Of a stretch of 64,000 bases of DNA, positions 31,731-43,189 are shown piece after piece. The stretch is from NCBI GenBank assembly GCA_963580285.1, contig OY757015.1:132370717-132434716 (forward strand), given 5' to 3'. Each line of letters begins with the position of its first letter. The first letter of the stretch is position 1. The position numbers were made by a program, and so were the translations under genes. The DNA comes from Lucinisca nassula. Lineage: Eukaryota; Mollusca; Bivalvia; Lucinida; Lucinidae. Under the pieces are notes generated by a model. The model saw nothing but the letters and a program-made list of their open reading frames with translations, did not search any database and was not told where the DNA came from.

Positions 31731-32406
31731 TTAGCCCACTAAAACATGTAAAACCCCAGTTTTACTTAATAAAAGTGGGGTTCGAAGGGGGGTGGTGTGG
31801 ATATAATTATATAGGCGTGTTTTCGTGATGTCATGTTCTGGCTCATTAATATAATTTTGTCCTATTGTCCAGTGCTTAGTTTTGCATGTTTAGCATCATC
31901 ACGAAAACACGCCTTATTATAATTTTGATCTCCTTAAACCCCACTTTTGTACAGTAAAACTGGGGTTCACAGGGGTATACATTATTTTACTTATTTCTGC
32001 TCTAAAACATAGATTGTGGGTAATCTTTAGAACCGCCTCACGGTTCTAACAAGTTCCCACAAACTATGTTTTGAGCAGAAATATGAAAAATATCAGATTT
32101 TTTATATAAAAAATCCATTTTTTTTGGTGAAAATTTATTCGATGTTTTTTAATAGATGTGTTTTCGTAATGTCATCACGAAAACACGCCTATATAATTTT
32201 GACCCATTGAACCCCACTTTTATGTAGTAAAACTGGGGCTTACCGGGGTTAACCTTATTTTTCTTATTTCTGCTCTAAAATATAGATTGTGGGTACTCGT
32301 TAGAACCGTCTCTTACGAGTACCCTCGATCTATATTTTTGTCAGAAATAAGAAAAAATATCATAATTTTTCAACTTAAAATTTTCGCATTTCGGAGATAA
32401 AGTTAC
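31731..32406. repeat. Tandem segmental duplication, copy 2
   Basis: Same content offset by 705 bp. Here the second MITE is complete and ends at 32437 (TAGGCGTGTTTTCGCAATG), so copy 2 keeps the ancestral right junction. Confidence 0.9.
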
Positions 32407-32437
32407 AATGTATTTGTATAGGCGTGTTTTCGCAATG
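32173..32437. mobile_element. Hairpin MITE subtype B, full copy
   Basis: CATCACGAAAACACGCCTAT to GGCGTGTTTTCGCAATG. Core TAGATTGTGGGTACTCGTTA and TACGAGTACCCTCGATC. The parallel copy at 31468-31700 is truncated by the tandem junction. Confidence 0.85.
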
Positions 32438-32656
32438 GAATTCAAGCATCGAATCCCATGTCCACTTCGTTAACTTCGTGAGTGATCCAGCCACTGAAAG
32501 AGCCAGCTGCAGAAGTGGTGCATGTCAATGACTATAATATGCAGAGATATTTTTATACGTCTTTGCATGTACATGTACTCTATCTAGCATCAAGGGGAAA
32601 AGCAAAACCCTATTTTGGAAGACAAGATTTGGTTCCTCAATCACACGCAGGCCTTG

Positions 32657-32702
32657 GTTGGCCCCCGCCCATCGGGGCTTGACGAAATAGATTGGGCTGC
32701 AT
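32657..32702 (+). mobile_element. SINE S1 head fragment
   Basis: GGCCCCCGCCCATCGGGGCT followed by GACGAAATAGATTGGGCTGC, then broken off by an AT-rich (TTTAT)n sequence. Confidence 0.6.
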
Positions 32703-33476
32703 GATTTATTTATTTATTTTATTTTATACAATGTTTAACGAGGATGACACAATTAGCTAAAAGTAACTATTCTACCTCGTGGTCCTCGAAACAAAAACAA
32801 AAACAAAAAAAAAAACAAAAAAAAAAAAAAACATGCAGACATAATATATACATATTTACACAAACAATACCATAATTTAAACAATCAAATATATGAACTA
32901 TATACTGTAAAATTGATAATATGTTTTGATAATAAAAATATACTTTAATAGAGATTTGGGACTAGATGACATCTAAGTTCAGCTCGTTAGCTACACAAAG
33001 ATATTCGCCACCAAGTCCATAATCACCATTAAACTCTACTACAAGAATTAAATCTTACTAATTATCAGCACATATGATAAGAACATTTATACGTTTTAGC
33101 AAACTAAATCTTAAAAAAGGAATAATAAATATTTGTTTGTTATTGGGCGTATAAAAACCGGCATTCTAAACAGGTAAGATAGGTTAATTTAAATAATGAG
33201 TAGGTTTGAGATTAAAATCATTTTTTTAAAGTAAGCAAGGCTAAGTTAGAACAATAAATATCACATTGTGTAAGCATTTAATCGCCGTAAGCAAAATAGG
33301 TTAAAATTTGAATTTGGCTTGAATTTAATATTTGGTTTAAAATGAAAACCCGTTTCCTGGATACATGAGTAAAATATATCACATAGTGTAAACTTTATAT
33401 CACAGTACAAATTCTTATAATCACCCATATCAGAATGTGACAACAGGGATTTGCAAAGCTAACCACCCCGCACATC
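32703..33476 (-). repeat. Possible LINE 3' end, minus strand
   Basis: (TTTAT)n at 32703-32725 and A-rich (CAAAAA)n at 32783-32832 could be simple-sequence tails of a minus-strand insertion. The only ORF (33261-33443, with SHSDMGDYKNLYCDIK) shows no motif I can assign. Beyond this the segment is unexplained. Confidence 0.3.
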
Positions 33477-33589
33477 ACAAGATCAAATGGAGTACCGGAG
33501 CTTTACACATGGCTTCTCCGCGTAACACCATCCTTCTCTCCAAGTGACGTTCCATTTGTGCCCAGAACAGCAGGGGACCAAATCTGACA

Positions 33590-33857
33590 AATGATGCTTC
33601 CTCGCAGAGCTGACACTGACCGCACGCGAGTACTGGTAAATCGCTTTGAGATTGTAAGCCTGCCCAGGAAAAGTGGTGCGAGTCGGACCGCCCATGCAAA
33701 TAAACCCTATTGGTTTCATCGGTCGGCAGGGCTTGAGATATCATTCATCTCAATGTCGGGTAAAAGTTCCACAAAAGTGGAAGCAACGTCTCTAAAATGA
33801 CCTATACAGTATTGATGTGGGACGTTAAATCTCAAATCAAACAAACAAACAAACACG
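33590..33857 (+). mobile_element. SINE S1, 5'-shortened
   Basis: From GATGCTTCCTCGCAGAGCTG to GGGACGTTAAATCTC(AAAC)n. The internal order matches full copies. Confidence 0.75.
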
Positions 33858-34075
33858 CATGCCTCAGTCGAATATGCGCGTCTGACTCGTCATCGGGAGG
33901 TTACGGTTTCGACATCTGTCGAGGTCGGCAATATTCTTTCTTGGAGATGCAATCTTTCCCCCTTTCCGCTGATTGTCAACTTCTGGCGAAAGAATGTGCA
34001 CCGTGATTAAACGCTGCCTAAGTACATTATTGTTAGGTAGACATGAACTGGGCCTTTAAACCCCAAATCACGCCG
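33858..34075 (+). mobile_element. SINE S2, degenerate
   Basis: CATGCCTCAGTCGAATATGC, GGTTTCGACATCTGTCGAGG, ATTCTTTCTTGGAGATGC and TTCTGGCGAAAGAATGTGC match S2, as does the tail CTGGGCCTTTAAACCCC. It lies immediately downstream of an S1. Confidence 0.6.
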
Positions 34076-34142
34076 AGAACGTTCGCTCCATACATAACTT
34101 AGAAATAGAAATAAAATACAAACATTTTAAACCTCAAATTTG

Positions 34143-34423
34143 ACTCACGAAAACACGCCTATATAATTTTGACCCCCTTGAACCCTCCTTTTATAAAGTA
34201 AGACAGAGGTTTACAGGGATAAACCTTATTTTTTCTTATTTCTGCTCAAAAATATAGATTATGGGTACCCGTTAGGACCGCCTCGATGAGGCGGTTCTAA
34301 CGAGTACCCACAATCTATATTTTGAACAGAAGTAAGAAAAATATCACAATTTTTCATCTTAAAATTTTCGTTTTTTCGGCGGTAAAGTTTGCAATGTATT
34401 TGTATAGGCATGTTTTCGTAATG
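34143..34423. mobile_element. Hairpin MITE subtype B, full copy
   Basis: ACTCACGAAAACACGCCTAT to GGCATGTTTTCGTAATG. The apex GTTAGGACCGCCTCGATGAGG and complement are near-perfect. It is used here as the reference for the copy at 44165. Confidence 0.85.
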
Positions 34424-34544
34424 TCGGCATTTTTGCCTTAATCCTTTCACCCCTGAGTTTCTGAGGTAAGCTTTTTCTCATTACCAAAACACATGTATTC
34501 AAATATATTGAGCATTTTTTATTAGAAATAAATAAATAAATAAA

Positions 34545-34712
34545 ATAAAATTTTCAGATAGATTTTGGATTATCATTAGAACCGACTTGGCGAGGCGGTT
34601 CTAACGAGCACCCACAATCTGTGTTTTTGAGCAGAAATGAGAAAAATAATGTATTCCCCCGTAAACCCCAGTTTAAAAGAGTCAAAGTTATATAGGCGTG
34701 TATTCATGATGC
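34545..34712. mobile_element. Hairpin MITE subtype B, left-truncated
   Basis: ATTATCATTAGAACCGAC, GGCGGTTCTAACGAGCACCC, GAGCAGAAATGAGAAAAATA and the terminus TATAGGCGTGTATTCATGATG. Confidence 0.65.
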
Positions 34713-34735
34713 TATCTTTGAATTTGGACAAGTTA

Positions 34736-34739
<4 letters not shown>

Positions 34740-34800
<61 letters not shown>
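34740..34800. repeat. Microsatellite (GT)n, ~30 units
   Basis: GT repeats with one CGTGTTT interruption. The CVCVCVC and HTHTHT ORFs here are artefacts. Confidence 0.95.
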
Positions 34801-34956
34801 TGACAGCGCGTCACGATCAGTCTCGTATAGCCTGCAGTGCTAAAAGCATAACGGGTTGAGGCATTGTTTGGAAGGGTACCCTTTACCACAGGCGCTGGGC
34901 CCGTTGATGTGGAATGAGTAAACGAAGAGCTTTCTATACCAGTATGAAAATAAAAT

Positions 34957-35105
34957 CTAGAGGGTGTATGAACTTGGCTTGGGATTCGCGGCTTGGAATA
35001 TCGATTTTGCCTAGCATTCACAAATAGTTTACTATACTTTACTTCTACGGAATAAATCGAATTCCAAACTCCAAACTCCAAGCCAACTTCATACACTTAA
35101 ATCTA
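34957..35105. mobile_element. Small inverted-repeat element (GTATGAACTTGGCTTGG)
   Basis: Left CTAGAGGGTGTATGAACTTG, right CCAAGCCAACTTCATACAC..CTAG, inverted with one main mismatch in the inner arm. About 150 bp, no ORF. The following 35106-35740 has no recognisable feature. Confidence 0.5.
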
Positions 35106-35740
35106 GATTTGTTTATTCATATTTTAACTTTGTACACATTCACCAGGTTTTTCGTGCAAATCAACAGGATTTTCCCAGTTTAAAGTGGGATTTCCCAGGG
35201 TGTTCACTCTACACAGTATGTTGCACTTGCACAGCGCAATGCAGCTAGAATTGGTCTCATCAGCCATCTCGCATGTGATTAAGACTTTTCATTGTCAGTA
35301 ATGGCAGACGAACTTTTACGTTGCACTTCGAGACGGTGACCCCACAAAAAGGAAGTAATTTACTGTGTTCAAATTTTCAAATCTAACCTTGACGACACAG
35401 GCAAACAAACACGATTTAAACCGTATGAAGACAACGGATTTTATTCTTCCTATCGTAAGTAAATTGTTTGAGTTATATTTATACATGTATAGGTAGGTGT
35501 CAGTAATCTTGATATACTGTGTTTAAAACCTGCTTTATATGCCTGAATATGATATGTATCCTGCTTTAACAAAACAATAGAATTTAGTACAACCGCTTGG
35601 CGAAACTATTAAATGAGTCCCGCCAAGCGAATTTGTGTCTTCGAGCATTCCGTCATGACAATTTTTAACTGCGCATGCCCAGTCATTCAGAGGGGCCAGG
35701 GATATGGCTTTCTGTCTGAAGGTTCCTCTTGATTCACTGC

Positions 35741-35820
35741 GTGTATGAGCGAGCAGCGAAGGTTCTGGCGAGACTGCGCGGATGCGCAGGCTCGCCTGAA
35801 CCTTCGCTGCTCGCATAGGC
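35741..35820. repeat. Palindromic GCGAAGGTTC element
   Basis: GAGCAGCGAAGGTTCTGGCG, GACTGCGCGGATGCGCAGG at the apex, complement CGCCTGAACCTTCGCTGCTC. Related to the GATCAGNCTGCGC family. Confidence 0.7.
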
Positions 35821-35984
35821 GATAAGTACCAAAATCGCTTGACGGGGCCCAAATATTTTGTTGGTCGATATACATTGTCTAGTTCTTTCATAATGTTTGT
35901 AATGTGTCTACTGTCTTCATCCTGAAAATCTGGGTTGTATCTCTATTTTGTATATACGACAAATGTTCTATAGATATATGTTTT

Positions 35985-36266
35985 GTTTGCTGATGTTTTT
36001 ACGTTCTCGTCAACATTATTTAGGTCCTTTTGGACACATTGCTTCCGATTTTGTGGGACGTTTACCCGACACTGAGATGAAATGACACCTCAAGCCCTAC
36101 CACCCGAAGACACCGCAAGGGTGTAAGGAGCTGTCCGATCTGCATCACTTTTCCTGGCTAGGCTTAGACCTTCTAAGCGGTTAACCAGTATTCAAATTAG
36201 GTCCGTTTGAGCTCTGCGCGGAAGCATAATGCAACACAATCTAGTTTTCTAAGCCCCGATGGGCGA
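35985..36266 (-). mobile_element. SINE S1, minus strand
   Basis: Inverted tail ACGTTCTCGTCAACATTATT, body, inverted head CTAAGCCCCGATGGGCG. Directly abuts the next S1. Confidence 0.75.
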
Positions 36267-36562
36267 TTTGTTTGTTTGATTTGAGGTTTAATGCTCCCGT
36301 CAACACTGTATAGGTCATTTTGGAGACGTTGCTTCCAATTTTATGGGACATTTACCCTACATCGAGATGAAATGACACCTGTCGCCCAATGAAACCAATA
36401 TAGGGTTTATAAGCATGGTTTATAAGAATCGCACCTCTTTGCCTTGGCAGGCGTAGATCCTCTACGCGGTTTACCAGTACTCGTGTGCGGTCGGTTTCCG
36501 CTCTGGGTGGAAGCATCATGCAGCCCATCTATTTCTTCAAGCCCCGATGGACGGGGGCCATA
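36267..36562 (-). mobile_element. SINE S1, minus strand, tandem with previous
   Basis: GTTTGATTTGAGGTTTAATG to AAGCCCCGATGGACGGGGGC, same orientation as the preceding copy. This suggests insertion into the tail of the first. Confidence 0.75.
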
Positions 36563-36596
36563 TCCCGATTGACGAGGGTGCTCTGAAGAAATGATA

Positions 36597-36765
36597 AACA
36601 TCACGCAAGTTTACAAGTCCATGAACTATAAATACCCTCGTAAACCCCTCTCCATATAGAGGAACCTGGGGTTTGTAGCGGGTATAAATTATTATTCTTA
36701 TTCTTGTTCCAAGACAGTTTGTGGAAATTCGTTAGAACTGCCTCAATGTGGATAAATCTGGCCTT
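36597..36765. mobile_element. Hairpin MITE subtype C, truncated
   Basis: ACATCACGCAAGTTTACAAG, ACCCTCGTAAACCCC and GTTAGAACTGCCTCAATG. The right half is missing. Confidence 0.5.
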
Positions 36766-36789
36766 GTAAGCCGTAAACGGCACAAATAG

Positions 36790-37030
36790 TTAAGGGGATT
36801 GGGAACACCTTCAGGGGAGGCAACTCCTGCAGAAGTATTTTTGTCTCCCATGTCAAAAGGGGTCAACTCTTAAAGGAAAGTATTTGCTCCTGAGGAGCAA
36901 GTTCTTTCCTTTAAAAGTAGACCCCGTTTTCAGTGGGACAGGGCTTATAGAAAAGCGAACAGGAAGTCCCGAAAGTTGTCTCCCTTTGAAAATGGCGGAC
37001 AGATATGCCAGGTGTTCCCATGCCCCTTAA
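36790..37030. mobile_element. TTAA-bounded MITE P1, copy 1
   Basis: Ends TTAAGGGGATTGGGAACACC and GGTGTTCCCATGCCCCTTAA. The centre has a hairpin AAAGGAAAGTATTTGCTCC, TGAGGAG, complement. TTAA boundaries fit piggyBac-type integration. Copies at 45466-45692 and 50408-50605. Confidence 0.75.
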
Positions 37031-37034
37031 GCCT

Positions 37035-37300
37035 CTGGAACAAATCCTGCGGAAATTTTGCAGCTTATTTGTAATTCGAACTACGTCTTATTTGACATGT
37101 TGGATAAGTTTCGCATAGCCCGAGTAGCTGAAATGCCTTCATTTGGCACTAGAAAACAGGTCAAAATATCTTCCTTCGGCGTCAAGTTCTGCAACGGAAT
37201 GTCAGGAGGTTTTTCTCTCCGTGTTATCCGGTATTCGCCCACCTCTGATTAACGATCGGCTCGATACGATTGACATAATCTTGAAAGGGCCCTAAAACCA
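37035..37300. repeat. Degenerate SINE-like segment
   Basis: GTCAAGTTCTGCAACGGAATGTCAGGAGGTTTTTCTC (quoted discontinuously: CTGCAACGGAATGTCAGG and GGTATTCGCCC) resembles the body of the SINE at 57034-57205. The tRNA-like head is not convincing. Confidence 0.35.
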
Positions 37301-37597
37301 AAAACCATATATATCTTTCTCCGGGTGAAAATTAATTTAAAAATCAACCGCTTGCCTTTTCATGTCCACACCTATCATGAATATTGTTGAGAATAGCATT
37401 GCCCGATTTTTCAAAATATGTTTACAAAGTTGACGCATAAATCGGCAACTCTCAGATGTTTGTTGACATTTTTTGAAGTCTTGTAAGTCATGGTCGGAAG
37501 TTCCCTGCATAATCGCCGGCCAGCCCTTACGGATCTGCCAGGTATGTATGATTTGAAACGTAATCAACGTGGTTTATACACGATTACTCAAAGTGTG

Positions 37598-37652
37598 TAT
37601 GTGTTTGATTGTTTTTGTCCCACACATAACGAAGATCATACGGAAACGGTAG

Positions 37653-37734
<82 letters not shown>

Positions 37735-38205
37735 TCGGGTTTAACGTCGCTTTCAACAATTTTTCAGTCATATCACGACGGTGTCTGGTTGCGACAGGGA
37801 GATCAATGCTCACGTTTATAGTGCTGCCTCACTGAAGTATCATGTCCCAGACACATTACATGATACCACACCCAGTCACATTATCTTGACACTGGATCGA
37901 CCAGTCCTAGCTCTACCCCGTAAATCTGAGTGCCAAACGAGGAGCAGCTAGTACCATTTTTAACGACTTTGGTATGTCGCGGCCCGGGATCGAACCCGAG
38001 ACCTCCCGTTCCCCGGAGCGGACACTCTACCAACTGAGCTATCGGGAAACGGTAGCTCGGTTTAAATAAAAATCAAAAATGAGTTCCTCATAAAGACTCA
38101 TCTGAAAGTCTGGAGAGGCCCGCCGGAATCGAACCCATGCACGACCCCCTGGTTTATGAGGTAAGTAGCGTAACCCCTACGCCACGAAGGCTTCTCGGTT
38201 ACTCA
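37598..38205 (-). mobile_element. SINE S6, minus strand, split by S3
   Basis: The head at 38105-38195 is tRNA-like on the minus strand (A box GTGGCGTAGGGGTTACGC, B box GGGTTCGATTCC). Its tail resumes at 37598-37654 (GATCATACGGAAACGGTAGC). The full copy at 59703-59875 shows the uninterrupted order. Confidence 0.65.
37655..38044 (-). mobile_element. SINE S3, minus strand, with (GT)n tail and 13-bp duplication
   Basis: Reverse copy of the 14386-14717 SINE, including the tRNA-like head (GGATCGAACCCGAGACC on the plus strand). It is flanked by GGAAACGGTAGCT at 37642-37654 and 38045-38057. The 80-bp (GT)n at 37655-37731 is therefore its expanded simple-sequence tail. Confidence 0.85.
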
Positions 38206-38306
38206 AAGTAAGGAAGATAAAAACTTTTAAGAAAACACACCCCTTGAGACATAATGCAAACTTTCATATCTCAAACACTGACTTTATTAATTTCCTCTTG
38301 TGTATA

Positions 38307-38657
38307 TACAGTCGAACTGCAATGGCTCGAACACCTTTGGGACCTCGAGAATCTGTTCGAGACAGGGGTAGTTCGAGCCTCTGAGGGTTACTGTCAGGAG
38401 GCATAACAAGATACTTTTAGTCATCTTTTCGGTGTTCTATAATGAAAATGTATGCTGTGTGTACTCATTAGAATCGCCTCATCGAGGCGATTCTAATGAG
38501 TACACACAGCATACATTTGCAAGCTAAAAGACTAAAATCTCCTTAATTATCCCCCACTCTTTCTTATGTAGAGGATTTCGCTAGGGGCTCAAGAATGGGT
38601 TCGACACATCCATGGTAAACGAGCCATCTGTGTTCGAGCCATCGAAGTTCTACTGTA
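38307..38657. mobile_element. TA-target MITE M1 (TACAGTxGAACT) with nested hairpin
   Basis: Ends TACAGTCGAACTGCAATGGC and, inverted, TACAGTAGAACTTCGATGGC, with TA at each boundary, as for Tc1/mariner-type MITEs. A hairpin element lies inside (38413-38545). Fragments of the same MITE are at 50273-50400 and 55640-55720. Confidence 0.75.
38413..38545. mobile_element. Hairpin MITE, subtype E
   Basis: Very regular: GTATGCTGTGTGTACTCATT, AGAATCGCCTCATCGAGG, full complement. Flanked by TTTTAGTCATCTTTT and AAAAGACTAAAAT. The core matches the common hairpin, but the outer ends do not match A-D. Confidence 0.7.
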
Positions 38658-38914
38658 TGCGATATTTAATTTGCTTATTTTATGCCTGAAACAAAGATTG
38701 GCGAGTGCCCACCATCTATGTTTTAGAGCAAGAATAAAGAATAAAATGTAACCCCACTGTAAACCATATTTTTCAAAAGTGGCTTCAAACCTGGGCATAC
38801 AGCGTTCATCAAATGTCCTTTATACGTGTATGTGACACAAGACACAAGTTGTTCACCCTTTGTTCCAGAAAGCGATGAAAATGAATCCAGCTTAGAACAG
38901 AAGTAGCCGACAGG

Positions 38915-39043
38915 ATGAGTGGTAGACAGGAAGAGGTCGAGGGACATTTGGACCGTTTCCTTCATGAAATGCGCCAATTTCTTCCTTTACTGGAAACAGA
39001 ATCACGGCAAATTAAAGAAATAAAAAGGGTGGCTGAAACAGGG
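38915..39043 (+). CDS. Mitochondria-eating-protein-like gene, coding exon 1
   Basis: Starts at ATG 38915 after CCGACAGG and encodes 43 residues (MSGRQEEVEGHLDRFLHEMR ... VAETG). It ends in phase 0 at a strong donor, GGG|GTAAGA. The peptide is helical and charged, with heptad-like leucines (FLPLLETES). The next exon of matching phase is at 47804. Assignment to the SPATA18/Mieap type depends on exon 3; this part alone is not diagnostic. I cannot tell whether a non-coding 5' exon exists upstream, where MITEs are dense. Confidence 0.65.
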
Positions 39044-39059
39044 GTAAGAAGAATTCGTT

Positions 39060-39395
39060 TGTTGGAATTGAGGTTTTGCGTCCCCGTCAACACTATTTAG
39101 GTCAGTTTGGATACGTTGCTTCCAACTGTGTGCGACTTCTACCCGACATTGAGATGCAATATCTCAAAATAGAAGCGAAGGCAATGATCAGGAATCGATA
39201 CAATTAACCCACACCTCCCATCAGAGACACCAAAGGGAAAGAATAACTAGACCCTAATGGAAACATCAATAGCAATCCAAAAGGGTTTATATGTATGGAC
39301 GTTCCGACTCGCATCACTTTGCCCGGACAGCCTTAGACCCTCTAAGCGGTTTACCAGAACTGATGTGCGGTCCAACCTATTTGTCCAAGCCCCGA
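39060..39395 (-). mobile_element. SINE S1, minus strand, interrupted by U1
   Basis: Tail inverted at 39066 (GAATTGAGGTTTTGCGTCCC) and head-side text at 39300-39390 (CTCTAAGCGGTTTACCAG). 39180-39290 is U1-like (GGCAATGATCAGGAATCGAT). It begins only ~20 bp after the exon 1 donor. Confidence 0.6.
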
Positions 39396-39424
39396 TGGAT
39401 GATACCTGTGTAGCAGCGAACAAC

Positions 39425-39496
39425 AAAGACGCTAGTCAGACCGCGCGGATGTGCAGGCTGATCTGTACATTTGTTGTTCGCATGTGAATAAGGCAG
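39425..39496. repeat. Palindromic GATCAG/GCGCGG fragment
   Basis: AACAACAAAGACGCTAGTCAG, CGCGCGGATGTGCAGG and its inverted partner TTTGTTGTTCGCATG. Confidence 0.5.
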
Positions 39497-41957
39497 GTTT
39501 TTAGCTCACCAGAGCCAAAGGCTCCGGGGGAGCTTATAGGATAGGCAGTTGTCCGTCGTTGTCGTCGTCGTCGTCTGGCGTTAACATTTTCAAACGACAT
39601 CTCCTCTGAAGCCACTGGGCCGATTCAGCCCAAATTTCATCTCTAGCATCCTTGGGTTAGGGGATTGAAAGTTTGTGTTTTTTATGAAATTCGGCTCATT
39701 GGTTTGGTTGCTATGGCAACTTAGAGTTTCCGTAGACTTATAATGGGGAAAATTGAAAAATGGCATTTACTGCCAAGCCACTGCAGATATTTTGACAAAA
39801 CTTTCATAGAAATATTCCTTAGGCAATCTACTATCTGCCATATGATTTTAGTTTATACTAATTTATTTTAGTTCGATTGCGATGAAAGCTTTAAGCTTAT
39901 TGAATCGCTCTCGAACACTCATTCCGGGTGTTTTCACGCGCGCGAGAGAGAGAGGCAGGGGCTTTTACACCACTGCTACCCATTTACACCTGGGTGGAGT
40001 GGGGCAGGCATATGATTTTAGGCCTACTGCTCATTTGTATTGGTTGCCATGGAAACCAAAATGAAAAAATAGAAAAAAAAAATACTTAAAAAATCATCTC
40101 CTCAGAAACCGTATGCTCTATGAGGCTGAAAGTTTATGGAAATATTCACCATATTTGCCTTTACAGGTTTTGTGTTTTTTATGAAATTCGGCTCTTTAGT
40201 TTGGTTGCTATGGCAACTTAGATTTTCCATAGACTTATAATGGGGAAAATTGAAAAATGGCATTAACTACAAAGCCTTTGCAGATATTTTGACAAAACTT
40301 TCATAGAAATGTTCCTTTAGTAAACTTCTCTCAGCCATATGCTTTTTTGTCAACCTGGGGGTCCAGTAAGTTGTGCCGGGGCCATGCCCCGCCCCCATTA
40401 CTTCATAAAATGACCTATATCTCAGAAACCTTACAGATCCCCATCCCTAAACCATATATATTCTTGTTCCTATTGATAAGACGCATTCAGTTACACCAAC
40501 CTGGAGGTCCTCCGGGATGTGCCGAGGCCATGCCCCACCCCATCCACTTCATAAAAGGCCCAATATCTCGGAAACCATTCAGATCCCCACCCCTGAACCC
40601 TATATACTCTTGTTCCTTATGATAAGACGCATTCAGTGACATCAAACTGGGGGTCCCCCGGGATGCGCCGGGGCCATGTCCCGCCCCTCCATTTCATAAA
40701 AGGCCCAATATCTCGGAAACCTTACAGATCCCCACCCCTAAACCATATATATTCTTGCTCCTTATGATAAGACGCATTCATTGACCCCAAATTAGGGGTC
40801 TTCCGGGGTGCGCCGGAGCCATGCCCCACCCCTTCACTTCACAAAAGGCCATATATCTCAGAAACTGTTCAGATCCCCACCCCTAAACCATATATGTTCT
40901 TGTTCATTATGATGAGACACATTCAGTGACACCAACCTGGGGGTCCCCAGGGATGTGCTGGGGCCATGCCCCACCCCCTCCATTTCATAATATCACAATA
41001 TCTCGGAAACCTTACAGATCCCCACCCCTAAACCATATATATTCTTGTTCCTTATGGTAAGACACTTTCATTGACACCAACCTGGGGGTCTCCCTGGGCC
41101 TTGCCCCACCCCTGCACTTCACAAAAGGCCTTATATCTCAGAAACTGTTCAGAGCCCCACCCCTAAACCATATATATTCATCTTCCTTATGATAAGGCAC
41201 ATTCATTGACACCAGCTTGTGAGTCCCCGGGGCATGCCCGGGCCTTGCTCCACCGCTTGACTTCATTAAAAGCCACATATCTCAGAAATAGTTCAGATCC
41301 CCACCCCTAAACCATATATATTCTTGTTCCTTATGATAAGACTCATTCAGTCACACCAACTTGGGGGTCTCTTTGTGCTGAGGCAATGTGCCCCGCCCTT
41401 CCACTTCATAAAAGGCCATATACTTCAGAAACCATTCAAATCCCCACCCCATATTCATATATGTTCTTGTTCCTTATTATTAGCACACCTACTGTAGAGG
41501 TGTCCGCAGGGGCCAGTCCTCTCCTTTATCACTTCATGAAAGGATATCTTGGAAACCGTTCATATTCCCACCCCTAAACCATATATATACTTGGTCCTTA
41601 TGATGAGACACATTTAGGGACAACAATCTTGGGCTTTCCTGGGAACGACAGGGCATGCTCCAACCCCTCCACTTTTATCTCCAGCCATGCAGAGCCCCAC
41701 TGCTAAACCATATATATTCTTGTTCTTTGTGACAAGACACATTTAGTGATACCAACCAGGGCTCCATTGGGTCCATGCCCCACCCCCTCTGCTTCATAAA
41801 AGGCCTAATGTTTCATATACTGAGTCCACATTGATGCTCATTTGGATATGGGGGTTCATTTGGCAGATTAAAATGATATCATGTTAAAATACATGGCTGC
41901 AATTTGGCAGTGCCCACCTGAGCTCTGGTGAGCATAGTGGCCCATGGGCCTCTTGTT
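39497..41957. mobile_element. Tandem-core element H2, ~2.46 kb
   Basis: Left end TTTTTAGCTCACCAGAGCC, right end, inverted, GAGGCCCATGGGCCACTATG with GCTCACCAGAGCTC. The first 850 bp hold two long units (TTTTATGAAATTCGGCTC..GGTTGCTATGGCAACTTAG). From 40345 to 41800 there are about eleven units of ~145 bp with TCAGATCCCCACCCCTAAAC and ATATATTCTTGTTCCTTATG. A (GTC)n run lies near the left end. It lies in intron 1. Confidence 0.65.
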
Positions 41958-42059
41958 TTATCATGCGTCTCGCATCACCATATTTTGCAATACAATTTTG
42001 CATGGCTCCTAAGATGTTATTTAATCGCATGATAAATTGTGATATGTTTTGTCAATTTA

Positions 42060-42385
42060 TTCTCCAATCCTCCATTGATGCGGTTCTATCGAGTACACAC
42101 AGTCAATGTTTCGGAGCAGAAATATAAAAAACTTTCGAATACCTTTGCAAGCTCCAGTTTTTCTACGTGAAGTGGGGATTTCAAGGGTGTCCATTTCATC
42201 ACAAATGAAATTTCGATAACTCTCAAAATATAGATTGTGGGTGCTCCATGAGGCGGTTCTAACGAGCACCCACAATCTATATTTTAGAGCTGAAATAAGA
42301 AAACTAACTTATCCCCCTGTAAACCCCAGTTTTACTATATAAAAGTGGGGTTCAAGGGGGTCAAGATTATATAGGATGTAGAAGC
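42060..42385. mobile_element. Hairpin MITE copies, subtype B
   Basis: 42062-42150 is a right half. 42215-42380 is a hairpin ATATAGATTGTGGGTGCTCC with complement and a B-type arm (ATAAAAGTGGGGTTCAAGGG), losing its last bases after TTATATAGG. A diverged half also lies at 42508-42545. Confidence 0.6.
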
Positions 42386-42545
42386 CGCTGTCTCGTTGTA
42401 ACCACGACTATTTCGAGCTTGTTCTTGAGTCTCCTGGAAACATTTTTCGTAACTACAGATATTGATCTAAGAATTGATTTGGCAGGATTTTATAATTTGA
42501 TCTTGAACAATGTATGTTGTGCGTACTCATTAGGATCGCCTCTCA

Positions 42546-43189
42546 TGACTTTTGATAAGATGATGATGGCAGTCCCATACAGCCTAATACTGTCCTGTTA
42601 TATCCAGAAATGTAGAAGAAAGACTATGTACACCCTCTTATGTTAATAATGATGGAATGCATTTCTTTTGTAAATGCAGTAAATATCAAACTCAGCGAAA
42701 TAAATTATTCCATGAACTTTCAAGTCAAACTATTTCGTTAGGGCATAGCTTGGAAGAATGTTTTATCATTTCAGTTGCCTTTAGCAGGTATTTTGTATGA
42801 TTGCCATATTAACGGTTAGTGACTCTCTTACTCAAGATCATTGATGTACACTTTTGATGTCTTTTCATATATGCTGTATGCCAATGTGTTTACAACAGGG
42901 CAACCGGCAAGTTAGCAGTACGCCATATCCCGCCGGTTCATTAAAGAGCAGATACATCAAAAAACACTGACGCGCCACACCACAATTGGTGTTAAAAGAG
43001 ACAAGTTTGTCAAAGTAACGGTAATCAATACTTAACATCACCATCCAATACCGGTTAACCCACAGGAGAGGGCGGAGCTAAGCGATTGTCAAAATCTACT
43101 GCTTCGCGCTCCATATTTAATATTGTTTGGACGTCACGGGTCATGTAAAAAATCAATCACCAGTTAGCGTATATTCGCCGTGAGGAGCT
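42546..43189. other. No recognisable feature
   Basis: Intronic sequence without domain-bearing ORFs or repeat matches, apart from an AT-rich bias at the start. Confidence 0.45.

Noticed and set aside
35535..35891. 118-codon ORF, minus strand
   Set aside because: A large part is translation of the GCGAAGGTTC palindrome, and there is no domain.
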